Part shown: positions 32,450 through 42,552 of the stretch, in pieces | Position numbering within the stretch: position 1 is the stretch's first letter | Layout: each line of letters starts with the position of its first letter | Origin: Chionoecetes opilio | Taxonomy: Eukaryota > Arthropoda > Malacostraca > Decapoda > Majidae | Assembly (NCBI GenBank): GCA_016584305.1 | Contig: JACEEZ010016432.1 | Coordinates: 62,001-126,000 of the forward strand | Length of the DNA stretch: 64,000 nt | Direction of reading: 5' to 3' | The notes under the pieces: generated by a model | Told to the model about the DNA's origin: nothing | What the model saw: the letters and a program-made list of their open reading frames with translations, nothing else | Databases searched by the model: none | Position numbers and translations under genes: made by a program

Positions 32450-33130
32450 TTAGTGTTTATAATCATGCCTGAATCATGAGAATGGTGTATGCAATTTGAA
32501 GGACATGTGCGTTCATGAACTGTAGCAGTCGTTGTGCCTGTCTATCAATCTCCTGATCAGAAACACAATGCAGTGGACTTGAGGGCAGCCTTCCTGCATT
32601 TGCAATGTCAACAGCAGCCCTTCTTCCAGCTACAGTGAATTAGTTCATGGCATGATTTCGTTGCTTCAGGGAGAGTACTTAAAAGAGGCTGCCATCCAGT
32701 TATTTCCTTCATCCACCCCAAGTCTGGTGGGTCCAACACATTTGAAAACAATACCAGTGCCTGGCTCCAGATGTTGGCCTGGCAGCAAGCATGCTTGATG
32801 TGCTGCATTAGTGCTGCCCCTGTGTTGGTGGAATATTCTCTAAAGCTTGCAACTTCTCTGTAAAGACCTGCTTCCTGGCATCGTTCACCCATATGCTGTC
32901 ACTGGTTCTGTCATACATGAGTACCACAAAACGCTCCACCAATGTAATAGTCTCCTCATTGATATCAGCTGGTATTTGTAAAAGTCTCTCAAAGGCTTAT
33001 GTTACCTCTGAGAATGCTTTCCAAGTTTCCCAGGCAGTTTTTATCCTCTGCCAGCATACGCAGACACAGAGTCATATCCCGTGACAGCGTGAAAGAACGG
33101 TAGAGTGGAACACTGTCTTGGGCTCAGTGT
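32450..33130 (-). pseudogene. Relic of an unnamed repeat-associated protein with Cys-rich end
   Basis: Minus-strand translation reads LPFFHAVTGYDSVSAYAGRG (about 33105-33045), an ERFVVLMYDRTS-like segment (about 32930), ALMQHIKHACCQANIWSQAL (about 32810), LGWMKEITGWQPLLSTLPEA then CHELIHCSWKKGCC ending at TGA. The pattern 'H.FTG.D..S...GRGK', 'W..TLPEA...C.ELI.C.CKKGC' is one I recall from uncharacterised multi-copy proteins in arthropods and cnidarians; I cannot name the superfamily. Two or more frameshifts; dead. Confidence 0.5.
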
Positions 33131-33161
33131 GGCAACCAGTTTATGAATAGCTATGTACCTG

Positions 33162-33210
33162 CAGGCACAGCCAATAATGGGTAATGGGGCAGATAATGGG
33201 GGAGTGATTG

Positions 33211-33212
<2 letters not shown>
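33162..33212 (-). repeat. 51-bp block shared with 52609-52660
   Basis: CAGGCACAGCCAATAATGGG followed by TAATGGGGCAGAT is nearly identical to sequence upstream of the zinc-finger gene. Both copies abut a simple sequence. Could be the tail of a dispersed short repeat. Confidence 0.7.
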
Positions 33213-33242
<30 letters not shown>

Positions 33243-33249
33243 TATATAT

Positions 33250-33320
<71 letters not shown>
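33211..33320. repeat. (AT)n microsatellite
   Basis: About 110 bases of nearly pure AT/TA. Open frames of alternating Ile-Tyr across it are artefacts. Confidence 0.95.
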
Positions 33321-33323
33321 CGG

Positions 33324-34617
33324 ATCATATAGACTGGTTTATCAGTATATATGATATACTGTAATCTTCGTAAATGTTTGTTCTATAATATTATCAAATT
33401 AAACGCCAGAAATGCCATTACGAGACTGAAGAAATATGCATGAACTTAATATTAGAGCATAAGAACATAAGAAAATAAGGAAGCTACAAGAGGCTGCGAG
33501 GCCTACACGTGGTAGTTCCTGTCACCTAACACTACCTACATCCACCTTTCATCCCCATCCATGAAACTATCCAGCCCCTCTTTAAAGCTCCCTAATGACT
33601 CCGCACTAACTACCTGTCTACTGAGACCATTCCATTCATTCACCACCCTATTTGTGAACCAGTTTTTCCCTATTTCCTTTCTAAATCTACACTTTTCCAG
33701 CTGGAATCCATTACTTCTTGTTCTACCCTGGTTAAAAGCCGTAAGAACTTTTCCTACCTCACCTTTATTAAATCCCTTTATCCACTTAAAAACTTCTATC
33801 AGATCGCCCCTTACTCTGCGTCTCTCGAGTGAGTATAATTTTAATAACTTCAATCTCTTCTCATAACTAAAGTTACGCATCCATTGTATCATTTTGGTCA
33901 TCCTTCTCTGCACTGTTTCTAACAAGGCTATATCCATCCTGTAATATGGAGACCAAAACTGAACCGCATAGTCTAGGTGTGGCCTGTAAAGGCCTCACCT
34001 AGACTATGTCTTCAATATTCACTTCAACTCTTCGCCATTTAAGACTTTGCGAGTCAACTTTTATCATGAAGGGTATCAATAGAAGCGCAATTTTATTAGC
34101 TTTCCATTGCTATATTTCGTTATCTGATAAATGAATTAGAACCATGCATAAATTAGCGTTAACTGAATAAATAAAATCCTCAATCGGGTAATGTACCCGA
34201 TTGATGAGGTTATTTATTTAGTCAACACTAATTTATACACGGTACTAATTCATTTATCAGAAAAAGAAATATATAAGTAAATAAATAACATCATCAATCG
34301 GGAAAATTACCCGATTGATGATTTTATTTATTTATTTAACGCTAATTTATGCATGGTTCTAATTAATTTATCAGATAACGAAATACATCAATGGAAAGCT
34401 AATAAAATTGCGCTTCTATTGATACCCTTCATGATAAAAGTTGACTCGCAAAGTTTTAAATGGCGAAGAGTTAAGTGAATCCAAAACTGTTCATGCATAT
34501 TTCTTCACTCGTAATGGCATTTCTTTAGCGTGTTTTACTGTCTTTTATTTGATAATATTATAGAACAAACATTTACGAAGATTACAGTATATATACTGAA
34601 AAACCAGTCTATATGAT
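33324..34617. mobile_element. Palindromic foldback element, CR1 fragment inserted in left arm
   Basis: The left end ATCATATAGACTGGTTTATC and the reverse complement of the right end (ATCATATAGACTGGTTTTTC) start arms that remain complementary to the centre near 34247. Within each arm a 65-base unit ending CAATCGGGTAAT...CCCGATTGATG is itself inverted (34172-34206 and 34290-34322), giving four alternating copies. A CR1 fragment sits at 33454-34013. Net palindrome about 730 bp. No gene. Confidence 0.8.
33454..34013 (-). mobile_element. 5'-truncated CR1-like LINE 3' end
   Basis: The open frame 33937-33536 reads MDIALLETVQRRMTKMIQWM, then RNFSYEKRLKLLKLYSLERR and VNEWNGLSRQVVSAES, ending FMDGDERWM: the C-terminal region of the same CR1 family as 19632-21434. 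AATATT flanks both ends (33448-33453, 34014-34019), a likely target duplication. The 5' end (33967-34008) is a perfect-looking foldback of CATAGTCTAGGTG around GGCCTGTAAAGGCC, suggesting snap-back priming at truncation. Confidence 0.8.
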
Positions 34618-34619
34618 AG

Positions 34620-34726
34620 TCCATAGACCACTATATCTCTTTGTCGGGCGCCCCGCGGGCCCCTATGCAGCCCCGCAATTCAAAACATTGTCGCGTGAAC
34701 AGTCCAGGTATACAGTGGTCTATGAC
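34620..34726. repeat. Inverted repeat around a GC-rich loop
   Basis: CCATAGACCACTATAT (about 34621) and TATACAGTGGTCTATG (about 34710) are inverted with one mismatch around a 73-base segment containing GGGCGCCCCGCGGGCCCC. It could be a small MITE or the structured 5' end of the following LINE. Confidence 0.6.
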
Positions 34727-34855
34727 TCAATATATGAGTATTTTTATGTATATTGCGTGCTCTACGCCACCCCTACCGTGGTCGCTATGTTTTGACAGCT
34801 TAACGTCTTTAAGTACGTCATCAATGTGCCCGCAGAATGCCAGAACAGCTGATGG

Positions 34856-35304
34856 ATGTCGCTAGGTCGTGAAGCATGGACGTTAGCCTCTCTGAATGTA
34901 GCCCCAGGAAGGGAAGTATGTAAATGTAAACATTGCCGCAGGGCAGTAGTGGACAATGGGATACAATGTGACAGCTGTAACATATGGCTCCACGGAGATT
35001 GTGAGGACATACCAGAGAAACTGTATAAGGAATTAGTCAAGAATAAGGAACAGGAGTGGTTCTGTAAAGAATGCAAAACATCAATGAGGAAGAGTGTGCA
35101 GGAGTCAATGAGGCTCAGAAAGGATAATGAAGAGATGAAAAAAGATAATGATGAAATGCAAACTGAATTGAGAGGAATAAAACAACAAAGTGAGGGAGCG
35201 ATTGGGAAGATGAAAAGGTATGAAAAGGCAAGGGAAGAAGGAGAGGAGAGGAAGCAAGAGAGCAGCCATAAGAGACAAGAGAGGGAAGAGGTGACTGAGA
35301 ATTA
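34856..35304 (+). pseudogene. LINE ORF1 N-terminal part: PHD finger and coiled coil
   Basis: Starts MSLGREAWTLASLNVAPGRE. A C4HC3 PHD finger follows: CKCKHC (residues about 22-27), CDSCNIWLHGDC (about 38-49) and WFCKEC (about 68-73). PHD fingers bind histone H3 tails and occur in ORF1 proteins of some CR1-like LINEs, where they may help target chromatin. From residue 78 on the sequence is Lys/Glu-rich with heptad-like spacing (MRLRKDNEEMKKDNDEMQTE), a probable trimerising coiled coil. The frame ends VTEN then TAG at the insertion of the inverted dimer. The original frame resumes at 37061 with ERISKQVEQM. Confidence 0.8.
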
Positions 35305-36180
35305 GAGAGAACTGCAACTCCGAAATGCCAGTGGTCGCTGGCAGTTTTAACTCACAATTTGGTGAAAAGTTGGTCAACTTGAAAGAAAAATATGGGCTTA
35401 TTCCACTGCACTTAAAACACAAAAGTATAATTTTAAGAACGATTTTCTTCTATATGTATATTGTATAGAAGCCTGAGTCTGTAAAACATGCATTTAACCA
35501 AATAACCAAGTAGGTTATAGTTGAGGAGGCGAGGTAAATGCTACTCTATGATATTATATAGTCAATAACGTATGTTTAGAAGTTATCTATACCTAGGCAG
35601 TCATATTTTCCTGTTATTATTGTGTATCAATCAGATAGAAAGCCTGGAAGTGCAATGAGTCGACGCGTGAAGTGGCAATGTTTTGATTCAATCTCCCCGC
35701 CACAATCTCCCCGCCCACCACTCCCCGCCGCGGCGTGTCGCCTCCACAATTATAGCCTACATTGTCGCAGCAACAAGCCGATTTCAGCATTCTTTATTCT
35801 TCGTTTTTCCAAGGCATTGCTTATTGTATTTTGACAAGCGTTTGCCAGACGCAGCAGTACTGTCTTAGAAAACAGTGTGAACATCACCCAAATTTTACAT
35901 GCCACAATATACATGTAAAAAATATATTAAGCTTTGCTACTCGAGGCGAGTAATTTGCATTAAATTGCTATTATAGAACGTTCCATCGTAATGAATGTCA
36001 TCCATATAATTAGTAGAACAACAGAAGAACTATATTTTTTGGTATTCAGATGCGGTGCATCAATGTTTATCGCGAAATTAATTTATGAAAAATATTAGTC
36101 GCGGAGCCAAAACACAGTAGACCAACCTTTGAGTTAAAACTGCCAGCGACCACTGGCATTTCTCGAGTTTCAGTTCTCTC
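35305..36180 (+). mobile_element. TIR element, left half of an inverted dimer
   Basis: Bounded by GAGAGAACTGCAACTC at the left and GAGTTTCAGTTCTCTC at the right, each next to GAAATGCCAGTGGTCGCTGG or its complement. The inner part of the end, GCCAGTGGTCGCTGGC, is itself a short hairpin. About 876 bp, only a 70-codon spurious frame. It is repeated in opposite orientation at 36188-37060. Confidence 0.85.
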
Positions 36181-36187
36181 TAATTTC

Positions 36188-37060
36188 GAGAGAACTGGAA
36201 CTCGAGAAATGCCAGTGGTCGCTAGCAGTTTTAACTCAAAGGTTGGTCTACTGTGTTTTGGCTCCGCGACTAATATTTTTCATAAATTAATTTCGCGATA
36301 AACATTGATGCACCGCATCTGAATACCAAAAAATATAGTTCTTCTGTTGTTCTACTAATTATATGGATGACATGCATTACGATGGAACGTTCTATAATAG
36401 CAATTTAATGCAATTACTCGCCTCGAGTAGCAAAGCTTAATATATTTTTTACATGTATATTGTGGCATGTAAAATTTGGGCGATGTTCACACTGTTTTCT
36501 AAGACAGTACTGCTGCGTCTGGCAAACGCTTGTCAAAATACAATAAGCAATGCCTTGGAAAAACGAAGAATAAAGAATGCCGAAATCGGCTTGTTGCTGC
36601 GACAATGTAGGTTATAATTGTGGAGGCGACATGCCGCGGCGGGGAGTGGTGGGCGGGGAGATTGTGGCGAGAAGATTGAATCAAAACATTGCCACTTCAC
36701 GCGTCGACTCATTACACTTCTAGGCTTTCTATCTGATTGATACACAATAATAACTGGAAAATATGACTGCCTAGGTATAGATAACTTCTAAACATTCGTT
36801 ATTGACTATATAATATCATAGAGTAGCATTTACCTCGCCTCCTCAACTATAACCTCCTTGGTTATTTGGTTATATACAATGTTTTACAGAATCAGGCTTC
36901 TATACAATATACATATAGAAGAAAATCGTTCTTAATATTATACTTGTGTGTTTTAAGTGCAGTGGAATAAGCCCATATTTTTCTTTCAAGTTGACCAACT
37001 TTTCACCAAATTGTGAGTTAAAACTGCCAGCGACCACTGGCATTTCGGAGTTGCAGTTCT
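36188..37060 (-). mobile_element. TIR element, right half of the inverted dimer
   Basis: Reverse complement of 35305-36180 with few substitutions (for example CACATCACCC against CGATGTTCAC regions differ by single bases). A 7-base spacer TAATTTC separates the halves. It ends GAGTTGCAGTTCT next to AGAAAGAATC of the LINE. Together the pair makes a 1.75-kb palindrome. Confidence 0.85.
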
Positions 37061-37644
37061 AGAAAGAATCAGCAAGCAGGTAGAACAAATGCAGAGAAAG
37101 GTAGATGAGGTAAAGAAAAAAATGGGAGAAAATGGAGGAGAAATTAAAGGATGACATAGCAAGAATAGTAGAAGAAATGGTAGATGAGAGAGAGAAGAAA
37201 GAAAAAAGGAGGAAGAATGTTGTGATTTACAACCTAAACGAATCAGATATAGAGAATCTTAGCCTGAAAGAACAAAAAGGACACGACAAGGAAAGATGTA
37301 TGGAAATATTTATAAATGAGTTACAGATAGAAGATATCCAGATAGAGGAGGTCATTAGGATGGGGAAAACAGAGCAGAGAGAACAGGCCGGGGAAAGGAG
37401 ACCAAGAGCACTACTAGTAAAACTGACACAGGAACAGGCAAAATGGGAAATAGTGAAAACAGCAAAGAAATTAAAAGAGGCACGTCAAGAAGAATACAAG
37501 AGTGTGTTTGTGGTACCTGACTTAACATTAAAGGAGAGGATCAGAGACAAGGAACTCAGAGACCAGCTTAAAGAGAAAAAAGAAAATGATGAAAGAGGAT
37601 GCTTCATAAGGAAAGGCCAACTTATGAGGAGAATTTTTTTGTAA
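37061..37644 (+). pseudogene. LINE ORF1 C-terminal part: coiled coil and RRM-like region
   Basis: Opens with ISKQVEQMQRKVDEVKKKMG (coiled coil), then RRKNVVIYNLNESDIENLSL, IEEVIRMGKTEQ, RRPRALLVKLTQEQAKWEIV and VFVVPDLTLKERIRDKELRD. This KN.VI.N..ES, RMG, RP..L.VK, PDLT..ER order is the RNA-binding ORF1 core of Jockey-superfamily LINEs, thought to package LINE RNA. The end (GCFIRKGQLMRRIFL then TAA at 37642-37644) looks like a natural C-terminus. With 34856-35304 it forms an ORF1 of roughly 340 codons. Confidence 0.75.
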
Positions 37645-37665
37645 ATAACAAAGAAACAACAACAG

Positions 37666-38208
37666 CAAATGTAGGCCAAAGGTGCAGAAAAGAGAAACAA
37701 GAATATATCATAGTGTAGTGTACAAATATACAAGGATTAACTAATGTTAAAATGTGTGAAATTGAAAAGTTAATTGAAAATAATACCATAATGTGCCTAA
37801 CAGAAGCACAGCTAAAGGTAAACAAAATAAAATTATCTGATAACATAAACTGTGTAACAAGTCTGAGAGAAACAACAGACAAGAAGGGCGGAGGACTAAT
37901 GGTGTTGTGGAAAAAGGAGAAAGAGGTGGAAATAGAGGTAATACCAACAAAAATGAAGGATATTTTATATGTGAAGTGCAAGGAGAAAAATGAGCTATTT
38001 TATATGTTAGTAGTCTACTGCTCATGTGGAAAGAAAGATGAAGACAGAAGAAAAAGAAAGGAGATGCATAAGGAAATAGAAAGGATTATAGAAGAAAGGA
38101 TACAACAAGCATTGATGATTCTTGGAGATTTTAATGGTCACATCGGATTTCTTGGAACACACAAAGTAGATGAGGGAGGTGAACTGGTTTTGAGCTTATA
38201 GTCAGGCA
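37666..38208 (+). pseudogene. LINE ORF2, endonuclease domain, truncated by insertion
   Basis: Begins around CTNIQGLTNVKMCEIEKLIE (Asn box), continues NTIMCLTEAQLKVNK (Glu box), KGGGLMVLWKKEK and, after an amphipathic stretch, MILGDFNGHIGFLGTHKVDE (catalytic GDFN). Domain order fits an APE-type endonuclease that nicks the target for reverse transcription. It breaks after GELVL at about 38190-38208, where the hAT-like element enters; the SDH box is not recovered. One in-frame stop precedes TNIQGL. Confidence 0.75.
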
Positions 38209-38831
38209 GATAGGTGTATCCATCATAAGAATTGTGGGTTTAGACATACAAGCATGAAATTTGGCACAGTCATAGATAATAATCTAATGAATAATTCCAG
38301 ATATGGACCCACCGCGAAAACGTCCTATGGTAGCCGTGGCGGCCATTTTACAAAATTACCGTTTTGACCGCGATTATTTTTAACCGGACGACACAAATGC
38401 TTCTTTATGTTCTAATGAAATGACTCTAGATACACATATATGCCATAATTGTATTCTCCAAATGACCTCCAATTCTCCAAATTGATTGTTGGCACCGCGT
38501 GACGAGACTCCCGCGTAAAGGCCCCGGCTGTGCGGCGGAGGCAGCAGATTTGGTCTGAGAGGTGGTGGAGCGCGCTGCACGATATTTGCTGCAGGTGAGT
38601 GCCCTTTTGTACTAATGATTTACCGCAAATTAAACTTTGTTTTATCCCATTGTTTATCTTTCTACAATGCATTATGACAATTGTATTGAACATTGAATCG
38701 AAAATGGTCGACTCGACTTGTGTGATGTATATGCCCCCCTGTTGTTGTGTAAAACATTTCCCTCCCGTAATGGGTAAACGCCGAACGCTAAACGTCCCAT
38801 TTGATTTTGCAGGATCGCAATGTGAGTCGCA

Positions 38832-41749
38832 ATGACTGCTACTCGCGCAAAAACTTCAGTGTATCTGGTGGGGGCGGTCGATGATGACATTAACCCTTTC
38901 ACGCACGGTGACGCGATCGTGTCAAAACGGGCCCGTGTACATCTTAGCTTTTGACGCGAATTGCGTCAAAAAACATTAAAAAATTCGCCAAAAATAAAGT
39001 ATTTATCAAAATCGGGTCAAAATTTTCTGCGTAAAAGATCCAAGCTAGGCCTATAAAAAAAACTAATTGTCAACTCGCTCATGCAAATGGATTTGAAGTG
39101 ATAAGGGCCCCATGTCCCTGTTCACTCTCAGTAGGCAGCGTGTTAGCCCGCCTTCTTAGCCATCCGTCTTCCAACATGTGTTTCAGTTTTCCTCCATTTT
39201 CTCAAAATCTACTGGCCGCGTTGGAATCCTCATAAAAGTCCGCTTTTATTGGCATATAAATCATAAAAAGTCGACTCAGGAAGTATCGAGCTACGAAGTG
39301 GTGAACGTAAGTATTTCTTATTTCTCTTTACTCAATGTTTTTTTTAAGTCGTTCAACTCTGCTATTTATTTGCATTTCTTGTTATTTTTTGTCTTTTATA
39401 AGGCAGAATAATCTCTTGCGATACCAACGATATATAATAATGCCAGGAAAAAAGAATAATCGTGGTTGAAATTGATAACATAAACAAAACATTCGCTGCA
39501 CAGTCAGGCCATTCCGCGGGGCAACTTAGAGAGCCCCAAATTGATGTCGCAGTGGACGGAAAAACTTAATAAACTTTTTGTGCGTGAAAGGGTTAAGGGA
39601 TCTAAGCTCCCGTCTAAGCGCCAGGCTTTGGCATACTTCTTCAACCTTCACCTGGACGGTAAGATGCCTGTGAAAGACGCAGCAGCCCGGACTATCGATA
39701 TAGTTGCGCCCTTCTGGAATCGCACTCGGATTCCGATTCAAAAAGAACGGCGATGCCGTGAGAAGGTGCTGAAGCTCTTTGTCACGTGGCAGACACTCAA
39801 GAAGCACCGCAACCGGAAGTCGCGACCCAGGCGAACAACGAGAAAGCGTTCGTCAACGTTCTGGACCACCTATTCGACGTGGCGCACGCCGACACGCTCT
39901 CCATTAAGAACAACGAGGACAGGGCATTCTTGCTGGCTCAACGTGAGAAGGGAAGGCACGGTTGCATGACGACGGTGGACAAGACCCTCGCGGAGAAGGA
40001 TAAACGAAAGGACAAAGCCAAGAAGAGGACTGAAAAGCGACGTCGCCGCGCTGACGAGATGTCGGCCTCGACGAGTGCCGTGGCGACTCTGGCGTCTTCG
40101 TCAAACAGCAGCGATGCGTCATCAGCAGCGGAAGAATCCGAGGATGAGGCTACCAGAGCCTTCGAGTGTACGGTATTCCCTCCGAAGCACGGAAGGAAGG
40201 GGATTATGTCACCAAACTTGGCAGCCGCGCTGGACCGGCACAAGATCTCGGACCGACAGGCAGTGGCTGTCATCGGCGAGACAGCCAAGAGTCTCGGTCA
40301 TGACATTCAGGAAAGTGATGAACCGAAGCACGATTCGTCGGAACCGACTGCAGCATCGAAAGGAGTCCGCTATGAAGCTGAAGGAAGAGTTTGTCACGAG
40401 CGGGCCCCTCGTTGTCCACTGGGATGGAAAGCTGATGCCGGACATCACCGGGCACAGCTTCGTGGACCACCTTCCTGTCTTTGTTTCCGGCAAGAGGCTT
40501 CTGCAGCTCCTGGGTGTCCCAAAGCTGCCGACCGGGACGGGTCGTGCAAAGGCCGAGGACTGGGGCCTCGAGAGCAACGTCCGTGCGATGTGTTTTGACA
40601 CAACCAGCTCCAACACGGGCCGACTGAACGGCGCCTGTCTGCTCATCGAACGAGACCTCGGCGTCCAGCTTCTGCACCTGGGGTGTCGCCACATCATGGA
40701 GCTGGTCATTGGCGCCGTTTCACGGCCTGCATGGGTTGTAGCTCGGCTCACTCCGGCTCGGCTCGGCTCACTCGGAAGTGATGCTCTTCAAGCGATTCCA
40801 GGCGCAGTGGCGCTCCATCAACCAGGCAGACTTCGATGACGCTTTCACGAGCGACGACGTGATGCCCGAGATCATTGATGTGAAGGACGACGTTCTTCGC
40901 TTCATCGAACAGCAACTGGACGAACAGCAGCAGCGCGATGATTACAGGGAAATGCTAATCCTCACGCGTACCTTCCTTGGTGGCGGTGTGACGGCGTCGT
41001 TTCGGTACCCGGGACCCATTTATCATGCACGGTGGATGGCCAAGGTCATCTACTCCTTCAAGGTATGGCTCTTCCGCCGCCAGTTCCGGCTCATGGTACG
41101 AGAGGAGTCTGGCCTTCGCGACATCTGCGTGTTCGCCGTCAGGCTGTACCTGAAGGCCTGGTTCACGGCGCCCCTCGCAGCCGCAGCCCCCAACAGCGAC
41201 CTGGAGCTGATGAAGGCTCTGGCCGCTTACCCGAACCGGGTGATCGGAAAAGCGGCCGGAGCGAAACTGGCAAAGCACCTCTGGTATCTTTCAGAGGACC
41301 TCGTCGGCCTCGCTCTCTTCGACCGCGCCGTCCCGTTTGCCACGAAGGCACTAATGGTATCGGCGATGGATGTAGAGGCGGATGGGAGCGAGGATGACAG
41401 GCAGATCCCGCATGCCCAAGCCGAGTTCGCTTCTGTCATCGGCAAGACGGTGGCTGACTTCGCGACAGCGAACTCACGGCGCATCTTCGAGCGCCTGAAC
41501 CTGCCCAGCGGCTTCCTCGATGTCGCGCCAGAGGAGTGGGAGGATCGTGAAGACTTTAGGAAAGCTGTGGAGACGGTCCAGTGCCTGCACGTGGTAAACG
41601 GCCACGCCGAGCGTGGTGTGGCGCTGATCCAGAAGTTTAGCGGCTCTATCACTCACGACGAGGAGCAGCTGCAGTTTCTCGTTCGTGTGGTTGACGATCA
41701 TCGTCGCTGCTACCCTGACGTGCTGAAGCGGACCGTAGCCGGACTGTAA
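38832..41749 (+). pseudogene. Transposase of the divergent hAT-like family, copy 1, interrupted
   Basis: ATG at 38832 starts MTATRAKTSVYLVGAVDDDI and is cut by a MITE; 39597 continues GSKLPSKRQALAYFFNLHLD in frame once the MITE and one TTAA are removed. Later parts shift frame near 39795 and 40310. Key boxes: LLAQREKGRHG, VVHWDGKLMPD (putative first Asp), MCFDTTSSNTGRLNGACLL (second Asp), LGCRHIMELV (C..H), IYHARWMAKVIYSFK, KHLWYLSEDLVGLALFD and NGHAERGVALIQKFSG (putative Glu). It ends TAA at 41747-41749 after a 323-codon open stretch. A TTTTGCAG acceptor at 38805-38812 and a CAG/GTGAGT donor at 38592 suggest a 5' intron. Confidence 0.7.
38894..39592. mobile_element. piggyBac-like MITE, copy 2
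   Basis: CCCTTTCACGCAC and GTGCGTGAAAGGG are perfect inverted ends between TTAA duplications (38890-38893 and 39593-39596). Body is alignable with 28558-29336. It interrupts codon 21 of the hAT-like transposase, so it is younger than that element. Confidence 0.9.
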
Positions 41750-41756
41750 ACAAACC

Positions 41757-41945
41757 TGCCTTGTACAGTGACGTACATAGTGAACACAACTGCATGATAG
41801 TCACAGTGACATACACACTCACAGTGAACACTGAAAACACCTGCTTGGTACAGTGTGTATGCAGTAAACACCTTTGTCTGATACAGTGACGTACATAGTG
41901 AATACGCCTGCCTGGTACAGTGAACAATACAAGTGAATACACAGT
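41757..41945. repeat. Diverged minisatellite (TACAGTGACGTACATAGTGAA)
   Basis: About four to five irregular copies of a 40-50-bp unit containing CTTGTACAGTGACGTACAT and AGTGAACAC. It follows the transposase stop codon in copy 1. Confidence 0.7.
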
Positions 41946-42028
41946 AGAAATGCATAAAACACTCGTTTAAGACGGCTGTAGCTAACTGCTGTTGAGAAAG
42001 GGGAGACATAGATTAGCTATTTGGCATA

Positions 42029-42369
42029 CAGACTGGTTATTGATTCAACTTTTTTTGGAAGGATTCAATCACGATTAATTTTGGAATTTAAATGATTCAG
42101 TCACCGTTTTATTCATGGATAATCATTTTGAGAAACTATTCTTTCCGATTCAACGAATCAAATTATATTTGTTATCCGATGTTTGATTCACCATTGAAAT
42201 AGCATTGCAGTCTTTTTGATTCAATCAGTCTTGTTTCTATGTGGATTTTGATTCAATCATGATTCATGAATCAAACAAGTTGGTGGTGAATCAGTTCTTC
42301 TTTGATTCAAGGGATTTTGATTGATCGATTTCAAACGATTCAATCAGAGTCGACTCAATAACCAGTCTG
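42029..42369. mobile_element. hAT MITE rich in TGATTCAA motifs
   Basis: Ends CAGACTGGTTATTGA and TCAATAACCAGTCTG are perfect 15-bp inverted repeats. Flanks TTGGCATA (42021-42028) and TTGGCAAA (42370-42377) are an 8-bp duplication with one mismatch. The 341-bp body repeats GATTCAATCA / TGATTCA in both orientations at least ten times. Confidence 0.9.
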
Positions 42370-42552
42370 TTGGCAAAACACCGTAATGTTAATATAATGT
42401 GACGTTAAAAGTTCCTTGGGCGACCCCTAAATATTAATATATTTTTTATATTTTTTACGTGACATTTCTGCCTCTAAAGGAATATTACTTTGGAGCGTCC
42501 CAGCAAAAAATAAAAAGAATATTTTCGCCCATATACCTAAGGACCACCCTAA

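Larger units (their letters stand above)
38209..42552 (+). mobile_element. Divergent hAT-like DNA transposon, copy 1
   Basis: Contains the transposase-like gene at 38832-41749, homologous to copy 2 at 58932-61601. The right end (reverse complement TAGGGTGGTCCTTAGG, then ATATTTAGGGGTCGCCC farther in) matches the TAGGGTGCC end and GATATTTAGGGGTGGCGG subterminal block of copy 2. The left end is less certain (TAGGTGTATCCATCAT at about 38209) and no target duplication could be fixed. It carries two younger MITEs: piggyBac-like (38894-39592) and hAT (42029-42369). Confidence 0.65.

Noticed and set aside
33041..33328. 95-codon minus-strand frame rich in Ile-Tyr
   Set aside because: Mostly translation of the (AT)n microsatellite; only its last residues belong to the repeat-protein relic.
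35622..36745. Two mirrored 70-codon frames (MYQSDRKPG... / MYQSDRKPR...)
   Set aside because: Identical by virtue of the inverted dimer; no domain and no start context, so not treated as genes.
40209..40751. 180-codon minus-strand open frame
   Set aside because: Antisense shadow of the hAT-like transposase; the plus strand carries conserved motifs and GC-rich third positions.
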